Part shown: positions 1 to 8,702 of the stretch, one piece after another
Layout of the letters: the number at the start of each line of letters is the position of its first letter
How positions within the stretch are numbered: the first letter of the stretch is position 1
Origin: Melioribacter sp.
Lineage (GTDB): Bacteria > Bacteroidota > Ignavibacteria > Ignavibacteriales > Melioribacteraceae
DNA length: 64,000 nucleotides
Assembly (NCBI GenBank): GCA_023250955.1
Contig: JAHEZQ010000006.1
Span: 248,001-312,000 of the forward strand
Direction of reading: 5' to 3'
The notes under the pieces: model-generated
Told to the model about the DNA's origin: nothing
The model's input: only the letters and a program-made list of their open reading frames with translations
Databases searched by the model: none
Translations under genes and position numbers: made by a program

Positions 1-1761
1 TTTCTGCGAGGCTATATTTGTCTGTTCAATAGTTGTACCCGGAGCTAATTCTAATGTTACTGCAAATTCTCCGCGGTCGGTTTGAGTCATAAACTCAGCT
101 CCAATAAACCCGAGAGGAATCAACGCAAATGTTGCTATAAAGGCTGCAATGGTTAACAGAGCAACTTTTATTCTATTTTTTAATGACCACTTTAATAGAA
201 CAACATAATTTTCTGTAAGCTGTTTAAATTTCTTTTCGAACCAGACTGCAAAACTTCCAAGCAATGTTCTTGAAGTAAGTCTTTCCAATTTTGCAAATCT
301 TGAAGCAAGCATTGGTGTAACAGTAAACGAAACGAACAAACTCATCAAAGTGGAAATCACTATTACAGCGGAGAACTCGCGTAAGATATTTCCAACCATT
401 CCGCCTACTAGAGTTAGCGGAAGAAAAACCGCTACATCAACAAATGTTATTGCAAGAGCGGCAAAACCGATTTCATTTCTACCGCGTAAAGCTGCAACTC
501 TACTCTCTTCTCCTTTTTCCAAATGGTGATAAATATTTTCCAGAACTACTATCGAGTCATCCACAAGAATCCCCACAACAAGAGAGAGTCCAAGTAAGGT
601 CATCAAGTTTAAAGTAAAACCAAACGCCCAAATAGCAATAAAGGTTGAAATTAGCGAGCATGGAATTGCAACAAGAACAATCAATGAATTTCTTATACTA
701 TGCAAGAACATTAGCATTACAATTGAAACTAACAAAACTGCAAGAGCCAAATCACTCTTTACAGCATCAGCAGCATCTATAGTAAACAGAGATCCGTCCT
801 GTGCAATTTCAAATTTTAGATTATTGTTTTTGTAAACGCTTTCTATTCTCTTAATTTCATTTCTTACAAGCTTTGAAACTTCAACAGAATTGGCATCGGT
901 TTGTTTCTGAAGAACAACACCTATCGTGTTGCGGAAATTTATCCGGGCAATATTTGTATAATCTTTTATTCCATCTTCAATTTCTGCAACCGCTGCAAGT
1001 TTTATCTCTCCGCCTGATCTTGATTCTCCTATTGTAAGATTTTTTAAATCCTCTACAGAAGTTAATTTACCTGCAATGCGAACAATAAACTGACCGTCTT
1101 TATCTTTAATCTTTCCGGTTGGAAAATCCAGATTGGCAGTTTTAATTACCTGTGTTACTTGCGGAATTGATAACCCATACGCACGTAATTTCTGCAAATC
1201 TAAATTGACTTTTATCTCGCGTTCTTCTCCGCCAACAAGTACAATCTGCCCTACTCCCGGTACGCGTGAAAGTAAAGGCTGAATTTTATCTTTGGCAAAT
1301 TGATAAAATTTCTTTGAATCCATATCTGCCGAAATACCCATTCTTAAAATGGGGATTTCATCTAATGCAAACTTAGAAATTGTTGGAGCTTTCGTGCCTG
1401 ACGGAAGTTGTGATGTAATTTGTCCAACTTTTCTTTGAGCATCCTGAAGTGAAAGATCCGTATTAGCTGATTGTAAAAGTTCTATAATAACAAACGATAC
1501 TCCTTCAGAAGATGAGGAACGTACATCCGATACTTTATCCATTCCTGAAACAGCATCTTCAATAGGTTTGGTAACACCGGTTTCAACTTCATTGGGAGAT
1601 GCACCGGGATAAATAGTTGTAATCGTAATAACCGGCGCGGAAATTTTCGGCAGCAATTCATACTTAAGCTGACGGAAGGCAAACAGTCCCAATACAATCA
1701 AAGCAGAGAATACAATGATTACAAGTGACGGCCGTTTTATTGATAATTCTGTAATTGTCAT
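1..1761 (-). CDS. RND (HAE1/AcrB-type) efflux pump inner-membrane subunit, 3' end outside window
   Basis: Missing from the ORF track because it runs off the window, but the frame stays open for all 587 codons from the ATG at 1761. The product starts MTITELSIKRPSLV, with a first membrane helix and then a long periplasmic porter domain. Around residues 398-412 it has GILVDDSIVVLEN, the TM4 motif whose two Asp residues form the proton relay in AcrB-type pumps. Several hydrophobic helices surround it. Only about the first half of a roughly 1000-residue protein is present. It is the last visible gene of a tetR-tolC-MFP-RND operon, 14 bases after the fusion-protein gene. Drug or metabolite proton antiport is the family role; the substrate cannot be read from sequence. 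Confidence 0.95.
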   Translation of the reverse strand, partial: MTITELSIKRPSLVIIVFSALIVLGLFAFRQLKYELLPKISAPVITITTIYPGASPNEVETGVTKPIEDAVSGMDKVSDVRSSSSEGVSFVIIELLQSANTDLSLQDAQRKVGQITSQLPSGTKAPTISKFALDEIPILRMGISADMDSKKFYQFAKDKIQPLLSRVPGVGQIVLVGGEEREIKVNLDLQKLRAYGLSIPQVTQVIKTANLDFPTGKIKDKDGQFIVRIAGKLTSVEDLKNLTIGESRSGGEIKLAAVAEIEDGIKDYTNIARINFRNTIGVVLQKQTDANSVEVSKLVRNEIKRIESVYKNNNLKFEIAQDGSLFTIDAADAVKSDLALAVLLVSIVMLMFLHSIRNSLIVLVAIPCSLISTFIAIWAFGFTLNLMTLLGLSLVVGILVDDSIVVLENIYHHLEKGEESRVAALRGRNEIGFAALAITFVDVAVFLPLTLVGGMVGNILREFSAVIVISTLMSLFVSFTVTPMLASRFAKLERLTSRTLLGSFAVWFEKKFKQLTENYVVLLKWSLKNRIKVALLTIAAFIATFALIPLGFIGAEFMTQTDRGEFAVTLELAPGTTIEQTNIASQK

Positions 1762-1775
1762 TTTTAAAATCCTTT

Positions 1776-2837
1776 TTACTTATTGAGAATCTCAACTTTT
1801 AAATTGTCCACTAAATTATTTTGTCCATTCACAACAATCGTTTCGCCTTCCATTAATCCCTGCAATACTTGAATATAAATTCCTGATTGATTTCCTACAG
1901 TTAAGCTGCGGAGTTTTGCAATTCCGTTTTCAACAACAAATACTTGAGGCTCTTTCACGCTTCCAACTAACGACTCGCGCGGAATTACAATTATGTCTCT
2001 ATTTTTTAATGAAGTAAATTCAACACGTGCAAACATACCGGCTTTTAACGGATGAGTACTTTCATTATTTATTGTAATCTCTATAGGATAAGTGTGCGAT
2101 TCATCGCCTTTAGAACTTATGGATTCGATTCTTCCCTTATAAATTACACCAGGATAGATATCAACTGTAACTGAAACTAGATCTCCTGCTTTTATAAGAA
2201 AGGCATCCCGTTCGGCAAGATTAAGTTTTACTTTTAATCTACCGATATCAACAACGTTAGCAACAAGAGTAGCTTGAGGTGCGCCTTGAACCATAGAACC
2301 TATATCAACGTAACGCGCTGATACATAACCGGAAATTGGAGTTTTAATGTGTGTGTCTTCAAGTTGTCTTTTTGCTACAATATATTGAGCTTCGGCCATT
2401 GCAGCACCAAGTTTAGCCTGATCTAATTGAGAATCGGAAACTGATTTTTGCTGATATAGAGTTTTAAATCTTTCATAATCTTTTTTTGCTTTTTCATAAT
2501 TTGCCTCAGCACTCATAAAAGCGGCCTTCTTTAATTCATCATCAACTTGAAAAAGAACCGAGCCGGCTTGTTTATAATCGCCCACTTTGGTAAACACTGC
2601 TGTTATTTTTCCGGCAGCTTCCGAAATAATATTAACATCATTGTTGGCGGTAATATTTCCAACAAGCGATAAAGTTTCTGAAAGATCTTTCTTTGCAACT
2701 TTATCAACTGAGACGTAATAAACATCTTTTATCCCACCGGCCGTCGTTGCGGCCATTTTTCTTTTGTTCACAAATAGTATGGCAACTATAATTACAAGAA
2801 TCACAATCACCGAAACTATTACTTTCCATTTCTTCAT
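1776..2837 (-). CDS. RND efflux periplasmic adaptor (membrane fusion protein)
   Basis: A 353-aa protein with one N-terminal membrane anchor (about residues 5-25, VIVSVIVILVIIVAILF) and no lipobox. A barrel-sandwich/lipoyl half (around GKITAVFTKVGDYKQAG), a short alpha hairpin (EANYEKAKKDYERF...), the second lipoyl half (IKTPISGYVSARYVDIGSMV) and a beta-barrel region follow in the usual order. Adaptors of this family bridge the inner-membrane RND pump to a TolC-like outer-membrane channel. The gene sits between exactly those two partners with gaps of 27 and 14 bases, which points to one tripartite pump made from one transcript. Confidence 0.94.
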   Translation of the reverse strand: MKKWKVIVSVIVILVIIVAILFVNKRKMAATTAGGIKDVYYVSVDKVAKKDLSETLSLVGNITANNDVNIISEAAGKITAVFTKVGDYKQAGSVLFQVDDELKKAAFMSAEANYEKAKKDYERFKTLYQQKSVSDSQLDQAKLGAAMAEAQYIVAKRQLEDTHIKTPISGYVSARYVDIGSMVQGAPQATLVANVVDIGRLKVKLNLAERDAFLIKAGDLVSVTVDIYPGVIYKGRIESISSKGDESHTYPIEITINNESTHPLKAGMFARVEFTSLKNRDIIVIPRESLVGSVKEPQVFVVENGIAKLRSLTVGNQSGIYIQVLQGLMEGETIVVNGQNNLVDNLKVEILNK

Positions 2838-2864
2838 GATTTATATCTCCAAATAATTAATTTT

Positions 2865-4190
2865 TTATTTACCGATTGATTTTTCAAGTCTAGCTTTGGA
2901 CAATTCATAATCAACTACAGCTGTAGTATTATTTATCTTGGAACCGATTAACGCTGTTTCTGCATCAACCAATTCAGTTGTTGTAGCCAAACCATTTTTG
3001 AATCTATCGTTCGTTACTCTAACATTTTCCGTGGCCTGTTTAACCGAAAGCTCGGCAATTTCAATTTTTCTTTTGGCTTGACTAAAGCTCAAATAATTTT
3101 GAGTTACTTCCAGAGTAATTCCATCTTTAATCATTCCCATTGCATCAACGGCCTGAGAGAGTTGCGCCTCTGCTTGATCAGTTTGATGTTGTGTTGTAAG
3201 CCAATCCCACACATTCAGACTTAGGTTCACTCCAACATCCCATGTTGCATCGAATTGATCTTTAGAAGGCTGTATTCTTTGGTTAGGACGAGAGTAATAG
3301 TAATTTCCGATGACACTTACCTGCGGATACCATGAGGATTTTGCAAGTGTAACTCCAGATTCACTCGCTTTAACTCTCAAATCTGCAGCTTTTATCTCTG
3401 ATCTTTTTGTAATTGCGTCGCCGATCAGTTTGTTTAATTCATCAAACTGTGCGGAGCTCATATTAGCAGATGACAAAATTTCTATCTTAGCTTCAAGCGA
3501 GATACCAAGAGTATTACACAAAGCAACTGCTGCCAGCTTTACTGAATTTTCTGCATCAATTTGTTGGAATAAAGTATTTGAAAGCTGAACCTCGATCTTC
3601 AGAATATCATTTGTTGTCATCATTCCAACTTTCTCAAGATTTTTTGCATCGGTAACGTGGGCATTGATTTGGTCAACTGTTTCATCCATTACTTTCTTAA
3701 ACTGAGTTGCTTTAAACAATCCCCAGTAAGCATTTTTAATATTAAAAATCAATTCGCTCTTATCTTTATTATAATCTTCACTTACAGCATTTGAAAGCTG
3801 TTCGTTCATTTCTGAATTACCCAGCAATCTGAATCCAGTAAAGATTGGTTGAAATAGAGTAAGCTGCGCTGAATAGTTATCAAGAATAACTTGTGAAATA
3901 TTAAATGTACCCATTCCCGGTATAGTAACGGAAAAAGGATCAATCGGGCTTAGTCTTCTGTAACCGGAGCTTAGCTTCAAAGAAGGAAGCCGCATTGCAT
4001 TAACTTCTCTCACTTTTGCTTCGGCATTCTTTACTTTCATAAGAGAAGAGTGAAGCAATTTACTATTCTGTAAGCCGATTTCTATTGCTTGTTCAATTGT
4101 AAGAGAAAGTTTTTCTTGAGCATTAATTTTAAAATTGAACAATAGCAAAACGGCAATCCCAAAAATTACATTACGTTTAGATCTGTACAT
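2865..4190 (-). CDS. TolC family outer-membrane efflux protein
   Basis: A 441-aa protein with a signal peptide (NVIFGIAVLLLFNFKINAQ) followed by two homologous helical repeats typical of the outer-membrane efflux protein family. The motif IEQAIEIGLQNSKLL opens the mature part. The matching second-half motif is ELNKLIGDAITKRSEIKAADLRV. The length fits TolC-like trimeric channels. It lies 25 bases downstream of tetR and just ahead of the adaptor gene, so it is the outer-membrane exit duct of this pump. Confidence 0.93.
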   Translation of the reverse strand: MYRSKRNVIFGIAVLLLFNFKINAQEKLSLTIEQAIEIGLQNSKLLHSSLMKVKNAEAKVREVNAMRLPSLKLSSGYRRLSPIDPFSVTIPGMGTFNISQVILDNYSAQLTLFQPIFTGFRLLGNSEMNEQLSNAVSEDYNKDKSELIFNIKNAYWGLFKATQFKKVMDETVDQINAHVTDAKNLEKVGMMTTNDILKIEVQLSNTLFQQIDAENSVKLAAVALCNTLGISLEAKIEILSSANMSSAQFDELNKLIGDAITKRSEIKAADLRVKASESGVTLAKSSWYPQVSVIGNYYYSRPNQRIQPSKDQFDATWDVGVNLSLNVWDWLTTQHQTDQAEAQLSQAVDAMGMIKDGITLEVTQNYLSFSQAKRKIEIAELSVKQATENVRVTNDRFKNGLATTTELVDAETALIGSKINNTTAVVDYELSKARLEKSIGK

Positions 4191-4215
4191 ATTATTGATT
4201 CTCCATAATTATCTT

Positions 4216-4830
4216 TTATTGAATTTTATTTTTGAATTTTTTCCTGCCTTCAGAGGTAAAAATCCCTTCAAAAAGAACTCTAACAATTATTTTGTATGCT
4301 TCGTCGGCAGTGACTGGTAATTGCGAAAGTGTTTCCAAATTCAGCATGCTGTGGACTGCAGAGAAATAAAGCAAGGTCACTACTTCGCTATTAATATCAT
4401 CTCTAAAGATTCCGCTTTTAACTCCTTGATTTATTAATCTTGTAAAACAATCGTGAGCATTTTTCTTGCGGAACTCCTGAATCTCTTTCCAAACTTCCGG
4501 TTGGTTTTTTACAAGGTCTTGAACAATCGGATTTGATAACCGGGAAAAATGAGAAACTACAAACGCCATAAAATTCTGAAGTTTTGTAATAAATTCTGTT
4601 TCTTTGTCTTCAATCAAATTATCAACATATGTTTCTATTTCACATTTAGCGCTGTTAACAATTTCTTTTAAGATATGCTCTTTGTTAGAGAAATGTTTAT
4701 ACAAAGTTTTTTTGCTGATTCCAAGATCAGCAGCAATTTCTTCCATAGTTACTTTTGAGTAACCGAATTTATAAAACATCTCTTTAGTTGTCTGAAGAAT
4801 TCTTTCTTTTATTTCTATATCTCGAGTCAT
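4216..4830 (-). CDS. TetR/AcrR family transcriptional regulator
   Basis: A 204-aa protein. The N-terminal helix-turn-helix reads VTMEEIAADLGISKKTLYKHFSNKE, a standard TetR DNA-binding domain, followed by a helical ligand-binding domain with no recognisable specificity. It is the first gene of the efflux operon and probably represses its own transcription and the pump genes until an effector binds. It starts at ATG 4830; upstream lie interleaved inverted repeats that could be its operator. The ligand is unknown. Confidence 0.93.
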   Translation of the reverse strand: MTRDIEIKERILQTTKEMFYKFGYSKVTMEEIAADLGISKKTLYKHFSNKEHILKEIVNSAKCEIETYVDNLIEDKETEFITKLQNFMAFVVSHFSRLSNPIVQDLVKNQPEVWKEIQEFRKKNAHDCFTRLINQGVKSGIFRDDINSEVVTLLYFSAVHSMLNLETLSQLPVTADEAYKIIVRVLFEGIFTSEGRKKFKNKIQ

Positions 4831-4875
4831 TTTTTCTCTATTTATTGCCTATGTTCAAAATACCATTTGTCCAAT

Positions 4876-4915
4876 AACGACTCCGATGGAAACATTTATT
4901 GTATAAGTCGTTTCC
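4876..4915 (-). promoter_or_regulatory. Interleaved inverted repeats upstream of tetR, possible operator
   Basis: Two inverted repeats interlock here. AACGACT (4876-4882) pairs with AGTCGTT (4906-4912), and GGAAAC (4888-4893) pairs with GTTTCC (4910-4915). They sit 46-85 bases before the tetR start codon, where a TetR operator overlapping the promoter would be expected. This is position plus symmetry only; no -35/-10 pair is convincing. Confidence 0.35.
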
Positions 4916-4964
4916 AAACTTATAAAAGTTCCGTTTAATAAAAAAATATTTGTAGTAAAAAAGA

Positions 4965-4991
4965 AGCCCAACCTTGTAAAAAAGTTGGGCT
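4965..4991 (-). terminator. Rho-independent terminator after the M16 peptidase pair
   Basis: Read on the minus strand: AGCCCAACTTT, a short loop, AAGGTTGGGCT, then TTCTTTTTT. An 11-bp stem with one wobble is followed by a U-rich tail, 22 bases after the stop codon of the gene ending at 5014. Confidence 0.85.
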
Positions 4992-5013
4992 ATTAATGAT
5001 TGGCTAAAATGTT

Positions 5014-7071
5014 TTATTTTACTTCAAAAAGTGAATCACTTGGGTTTGTATTCACTTCAACAGAACTAGTTATTAAGTCAAGTGTTCCGTTTGGTGTACC
5101 TACGCTCATTTTAAATGCATACTTAACTCCTTGCACATCGCGGTAATCGTCAAAATCAACCGTTTGAACACCACCACCTTGTTCGGAAGTTTGTCTTAAA
5201 AGTAGTCCGGTATTTACATCATAATAATTTGTATTTTTTTTGCCTGAGGGATATGTAAACAAAACTCTGTAACCGTCTTTGTTATTGATCGTCTCCATTC
5301 CGGTTAATTCATATTTAATTCCTTTCTCTTTGTAATCTAACATTGAGTAAAGAGAACCCAACTTCATTTGTTCGGTTTGTTCGGGCGGCATAGCTTGTTC
5401 CTGTCCCATAGCACTCATTTTTCCTTTCTCGCCGTCAAACACCATAGACTGTTGTCCAACTCCAAAATCTACCAGTTGATAAAATTTATTCGGCGATTTC
5501 TGAATTTGCGTCATTGTAATGTTCATACCCTGCATTGCACCTGACATCTTGGTTGTTCTGTCTTTCACCTTCATAATATTTTCTTTACCGCCGATTGCCT
5601 CTACATATTTGTTCAATACTTGATCTACTGTAACTCCTTCTGGTACTTTCTTTACATTTGGATCAACCTTTTCACCAAACACATCATAGTAATCAATTTT
5701 TCCACTGACACTAAATTTGGAAAGGTTCTTGGCGACCTCTTCGCTACTTCCAACAACAAAAACAATTGCATTATTCGGTTTGATATATTTCTTAGCAATC
5801 ATCTGAACATCATCTGCAGTAACTTTATTTAGATTCTTCAAATAATTTTTGTAGTAATCTTTTGGTAAATTATAGAGGGCTGTATTAATAGCAAAACTTG
5901 CAATTGTTGCCGGTTGTTCTAAACTACGTATAAAATTTCCGGATAATAAATTTTTTGCACTCTGAAGTTCTTTTTCCGTGACTTTCTCATTTCTAATTTT
6001 TTTCATCTCGTTGAATATTTCTGTAACAGCGCTATCTGTAACAACATTTCTAACTTTTGCTGATGCACTGAAGCTTCCAACCAGTTTATCAGGATTCAAG
6101 CTTGAATAAGCACCGTAGGTATAAGCTTTACTTTCTCTAAGATTCATAAATAGTCTGGAAGTTGCGCTTCCGCCAAGAATTAAATTTGCCACTTTTGCTT
6201 TCATTGCATCTTCGCTTCCAATTGCTAAATCAACTGGATAACAGATTGATATTACTGATTGAACTGAATTTGATCTATCAACTAAAGCAACTTTATTAAC
6301 GATCGGTGCTTTAGGATTAGTAAATGTGTTTTTAGGAACATCTTTTTTCTCCCACTTGCTAAGATATTTTTCCACTAGCGATTTAGCTTTCGCTTTGTTG
6401 ATGTCGCCAACAATTGCCAAGTAAGAAATATTAGGTCTAAAATATGTTTCATAATATTTTTTGCACATATCAAGTGTTACTGATTTAACACTTTCTTCTG
6501 TTTCAAATTCTCCATAAGGATGTTCTTTACCAAATACTAATGTCTTTTCAACACGGTCAGAAATTGCATCAGGATCATCTTTTGAATAAGCTAATCCCGA
6601 TAAAGCTTCTTTGGTAATCTTATCAAGTTCTTCTTGCTTAAAGTCTGGATTCAAAATTACGTCAGCCATTATATTCATGATCTTATCAGTGTATTTTGAT
6701 AATCCCGAAGTAAAAACGCTTGTCGAAGATGTATTAAAATCTGCACCGAGAAAATCAATTTCTTGCTCAAATTTGTCTTTGGGCCTGTTCTTAGTCCCCT
6801 TGCGTAGCAACTCACCCGCAGCAGTTGTATATCCCGCGTTCTTACCTTCAACTATTGGGTCCCGATCAAGGACAAGACTGAATGTAACTTTAGGAAGTTT
6901 ATGATTTTCAACTACAAATACTTTAAGGCCATTTGGTAACACAAAAGATTCTGCATTGCCTATTTTAACTTCCGGTGCTGGTCCGGCTTGCGGAAATTTT
7001 GTTCTATCAACTTGAGCAAAAGATAGTGCTGTAATGCTCAAGAATAAAAATAATATCAGAATACGTTTCAT
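5014..7071 (-). CDS. M16 family peptidase, non-catalytic-type subunit with C-terminal extra domain
   Basis: A 685-aa secreted protein with a signal peptide (ILILFLFLSITALSFAQ). Residues about 35-450 have the two-lobed M16 (insulinase/processing-protease) fold, including the second-half motif KAYTYGAYSSLNPD. The HxxEH zinc motif is absent from the N-terminal lobe; the equivalent region reads AGYTTAAGELLRKGTKNR. This matches the inactive partner in heterodimeric M16 enzymes. The last roughly 200 residues (from about GVTVDQVLNKYVEAIGG) are a beta-rich extension resembling lipoprotein-carrier-like domains; that comparison is tentative. It lies 59 bases downstream of a catalytic M16 gene and probably forms a complex with it. 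Confidence 0.9.
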   Translation of the reverse strand: MKRILILFLFLSITALSFAQVDRTKFPQAGPAPEVKIGNAESFVLPNGLKVFVVENHKLPKVTFSLVLDRDPIVEGKNAGYTTAAGELLRKGTKNRPKDKFEQEIDFLGADFNTSSTSVFTSGLSKYTDKIMNIMADVILNPDFKQEELDKITKEALSGLAYSKDDPDAISDRVEKTLVFGKEHPYGEFETEESVKSVTLDMCKKYYETYFRPNISYLAIVGDINKAKAKSLVEKYLSKWEKKDVPKNTFTNPKAPIVNKVALVDRSNSVQSVISICYPVDLAIGSEDAMKAKVANLILGGSATSRLFMNLRESKAYTYGAYSSLNPDKLVGSFSASAKVRNVVTDSAVTEIFNEMKKIRNEKVTEKELQSAKNLLSGNFIRSLEQPATIASFAINTALYNLPKDYYKNYLKNLNKVTADDVQMIAKKYIKPNNAIVFVVGSSEEVAKNLSKFSVSGKIDYYDVFGEKVDPNVKKVPEGVTVDQVLNKYVEAIGGKENIMKVKDRTTKMSGAMQGMNITMTQIQKSPNKFYQLVDFGVGQQSMVFDGEKGKMSAMGQEQAMPPEQTEQMKLGSLYSMLDYKEKGIKYELTGMETINNKDGYRVLFTYPSGKKNTNYYDVNTGLLLRQTSEQGGGVQTVDFDDYRDVQGVKYAFKMSVGTPNGTLDLITSSVEVNTNPSDSLFEVK

Positions 7072-7130
7072 TTTAACTCCATTATATTTTCAAATTTTTA
7101 ATTGACTCAGTACTATTTAGAAAAACAGTC

Positions 7131-8456
7131 TTATTTCTTTTCCATTGATTTAGGTAAATAGTAAAGAACGACTCTATTTTCTTTCGTTAAATATTTATTG
7201 GCAACTCGTTTCAAATCTTCGCGTGTAACTTTCATAAAGCGTTGAATTTCCGTATTAATAAGATTTGGATCGCCAAAGTAAACTGAATAATTAGCAAGAC
7301 TTTCTCCGATCCCTGCGACAGTTGAATATCTAGTTATAAAACTACTTTCAATTTGATTTTTTACTTTTTGAAATTCTGTCTCACTAACTAAATCTTTTTT
7401 TACTTTTTCAATTTCATTATCAATTGCAGTTTCCAAATCCTCTGCTTTACCGCCAACATTACATAAGCCAAAAGTTATGAATAGGCCAGGGTTTTCAAGA
7501 GCAAAAGGAACTGATGCTACTTGTAATGCTTTTTGTTGTTTGTCTTTAATTTCCTTTGTTAGTCTTGAACTTTCTCCACCGGATAAAAGAGTAGTAAGCA
7601 TACTTAATGCGTAATAATCCGGGGTGCCTTGTGCCGGCATGTGATAAGCTTGCGCTACTAACTGAAGTTGAACTTTATCATAAACTATTTCCCTAACTTC
7701 TGCAGTTTTCATTGGCTCAACTTCTGTTGGCCGGGTAATTTCTTCTTTCCCTTTAGAAATTTCACTAAAATATTTTTTTATCAATTCTTTTGTTTTGGAA
7801 ATGTCAATATCGCCGGCAATAGTTAAAGTAGCGTTATTCGGTACATAGAATTTTTTATAAAAAGAAATAAACTCATCAATTTTTGCTTGATCAATATATT
7901 GAGCAGAACCAATTGGCATCCATCTATACGGATGGACTTTGTAAGCGTTGCTGAAAATTTTCTCTACCAATGTTCCGTAAGGTCTGTTATCTAACGATTG
8001 TTTTCTTTCTTCTTTAACCACCTTACGTTGTGTTTCTACTCCCGTGCTGTCAATTTTTAATTGAAGCATCCTTTCCGATTCCATATATAAGCCAAGTTCA
8101 AGTTGATTTGATGGAAGAGTTTCAAAATAATATGTACGGTCAAAAGAAGTATTGGCATTTAAATTCCCTCCGGCAGACTCAATTATTTTCATATACTCGC
8201 CACGTTTAATATTCGGAGATCCCTCAAACATTAAATGTTCAAAGAAATGTGCAAAACCCGTTCTTGCAGGGTCTTCATTTTTACTACCAACATGATAGAG
8301 CACTGATACATTTACTATGGGATTTGTGTTATCCTGGTGTAAGATTACGCTTAACCCATTATCTAACTTATACTGTTGGAACTCAATCTTTTTGGCTTGT
8401 GCAGATAGACCGACAAATCCAATAAACATCATGATTATTACGAGTTTGCGTTTCAT
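7131..8456 (-). CDS. M16 family zinc peptidase, catalytic subunit
   Basis: A 441-aa protein with a signal peptide (LVIIMMFIGFVGLSAQA). The inverted zinc motif HxxEH is present as HFFEH in GFAHFFEHLMFEGS near residue 70, with the downstream Glu supplied by the KVVKEERKQS region. The second lobe carries the usual substrate-binding segment. This is a typical 45-kDa bacterial processing-protease-like subunit acting outside the inner membrane. It is first in a two-gene operon with the HxxEH-less M16 gene, a standard alpha/beta arrangement. The substrate is unknown; family members degrade peptides. Confidence 0.94.
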   Translation of the reverse strand: MKRKLVIIMMFIGFVGLSAQAKKIEFQQYKLDNGLSVILHQDNTNPIVNVSVLYHVGSKNEDPARTGFAHFFEHLMFEGSPNIKRGEYMKIIESAGGNLNANTSFDRTYYFETLPSNQLELGLYMESERMLQLKIDSTGVETQRKVVKEERKQSLDNRPYGTLVEKIFSNAYKVHPYRWMPIGSAQYIDQAKIDEFISFYKKFYVPNNATLTIAGDIDISKTKELIKKYFSEISKGKEEITRPTEVEPMKTAEVREIVYDKVQLQLVAQAYHMPAQGTPDYYALSMLTTLLSGGESSRLTKEIKDKQQKALQVASVPFALENPGLFITFGLCNVGGKAEDLETAIDNEIEKVKKDLVSETEFQKVKNQIESSFITRYSTVAGIGESLANYSVYFGDPNLINTEIQRFMKVTREDLKRVANKYLTKENRVVLYYLPKSMEKK

Positions 8457-8545
8457 TAAATCCGCTCCTTATAAATTATTAGAAATGATTTTCCTGGGGT
8501 AATTTGATGAGTCAATATTATGAAATTCTCTCTTTTTATGCGAAT

Positions 8546-8562
8546 ATTAAGACGGTCTTAAT
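8546..8562. promoter_or_regulatory. 17-bp perfect palindrome between divergent genes
   Basis: ATTAAGAC-G-GTCTTAAT is a perfect palindrome with a 1-base centre. It sits 90 bases before the catalytic M16 gene (minus) and 140 bases before the M61-like gene (plus). It has no T-tract, so an operator is more likely than a terminator. No regulator in the window can be assigned to it. Confidence 0.35.
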
Positions 8563-8702
8563 TTCTAAAAGTTATCCGTTTTCTAATTAATCTCATTTAA
8601 TGGATTAAAAATTTTACCAAAGTAACTGTATAAAAAATAGTATTTCAAATCACTATCAGATTTTATTATAATAGGTTTGATTTTGAAGGATAAATAATAG
8701 AT

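Noticed and set aside
1482-1697. 71-aa minus-strand ORF
   Set aside because: It lies inside the RND pump gene in another frame; the pump frame is continuous and conserved.
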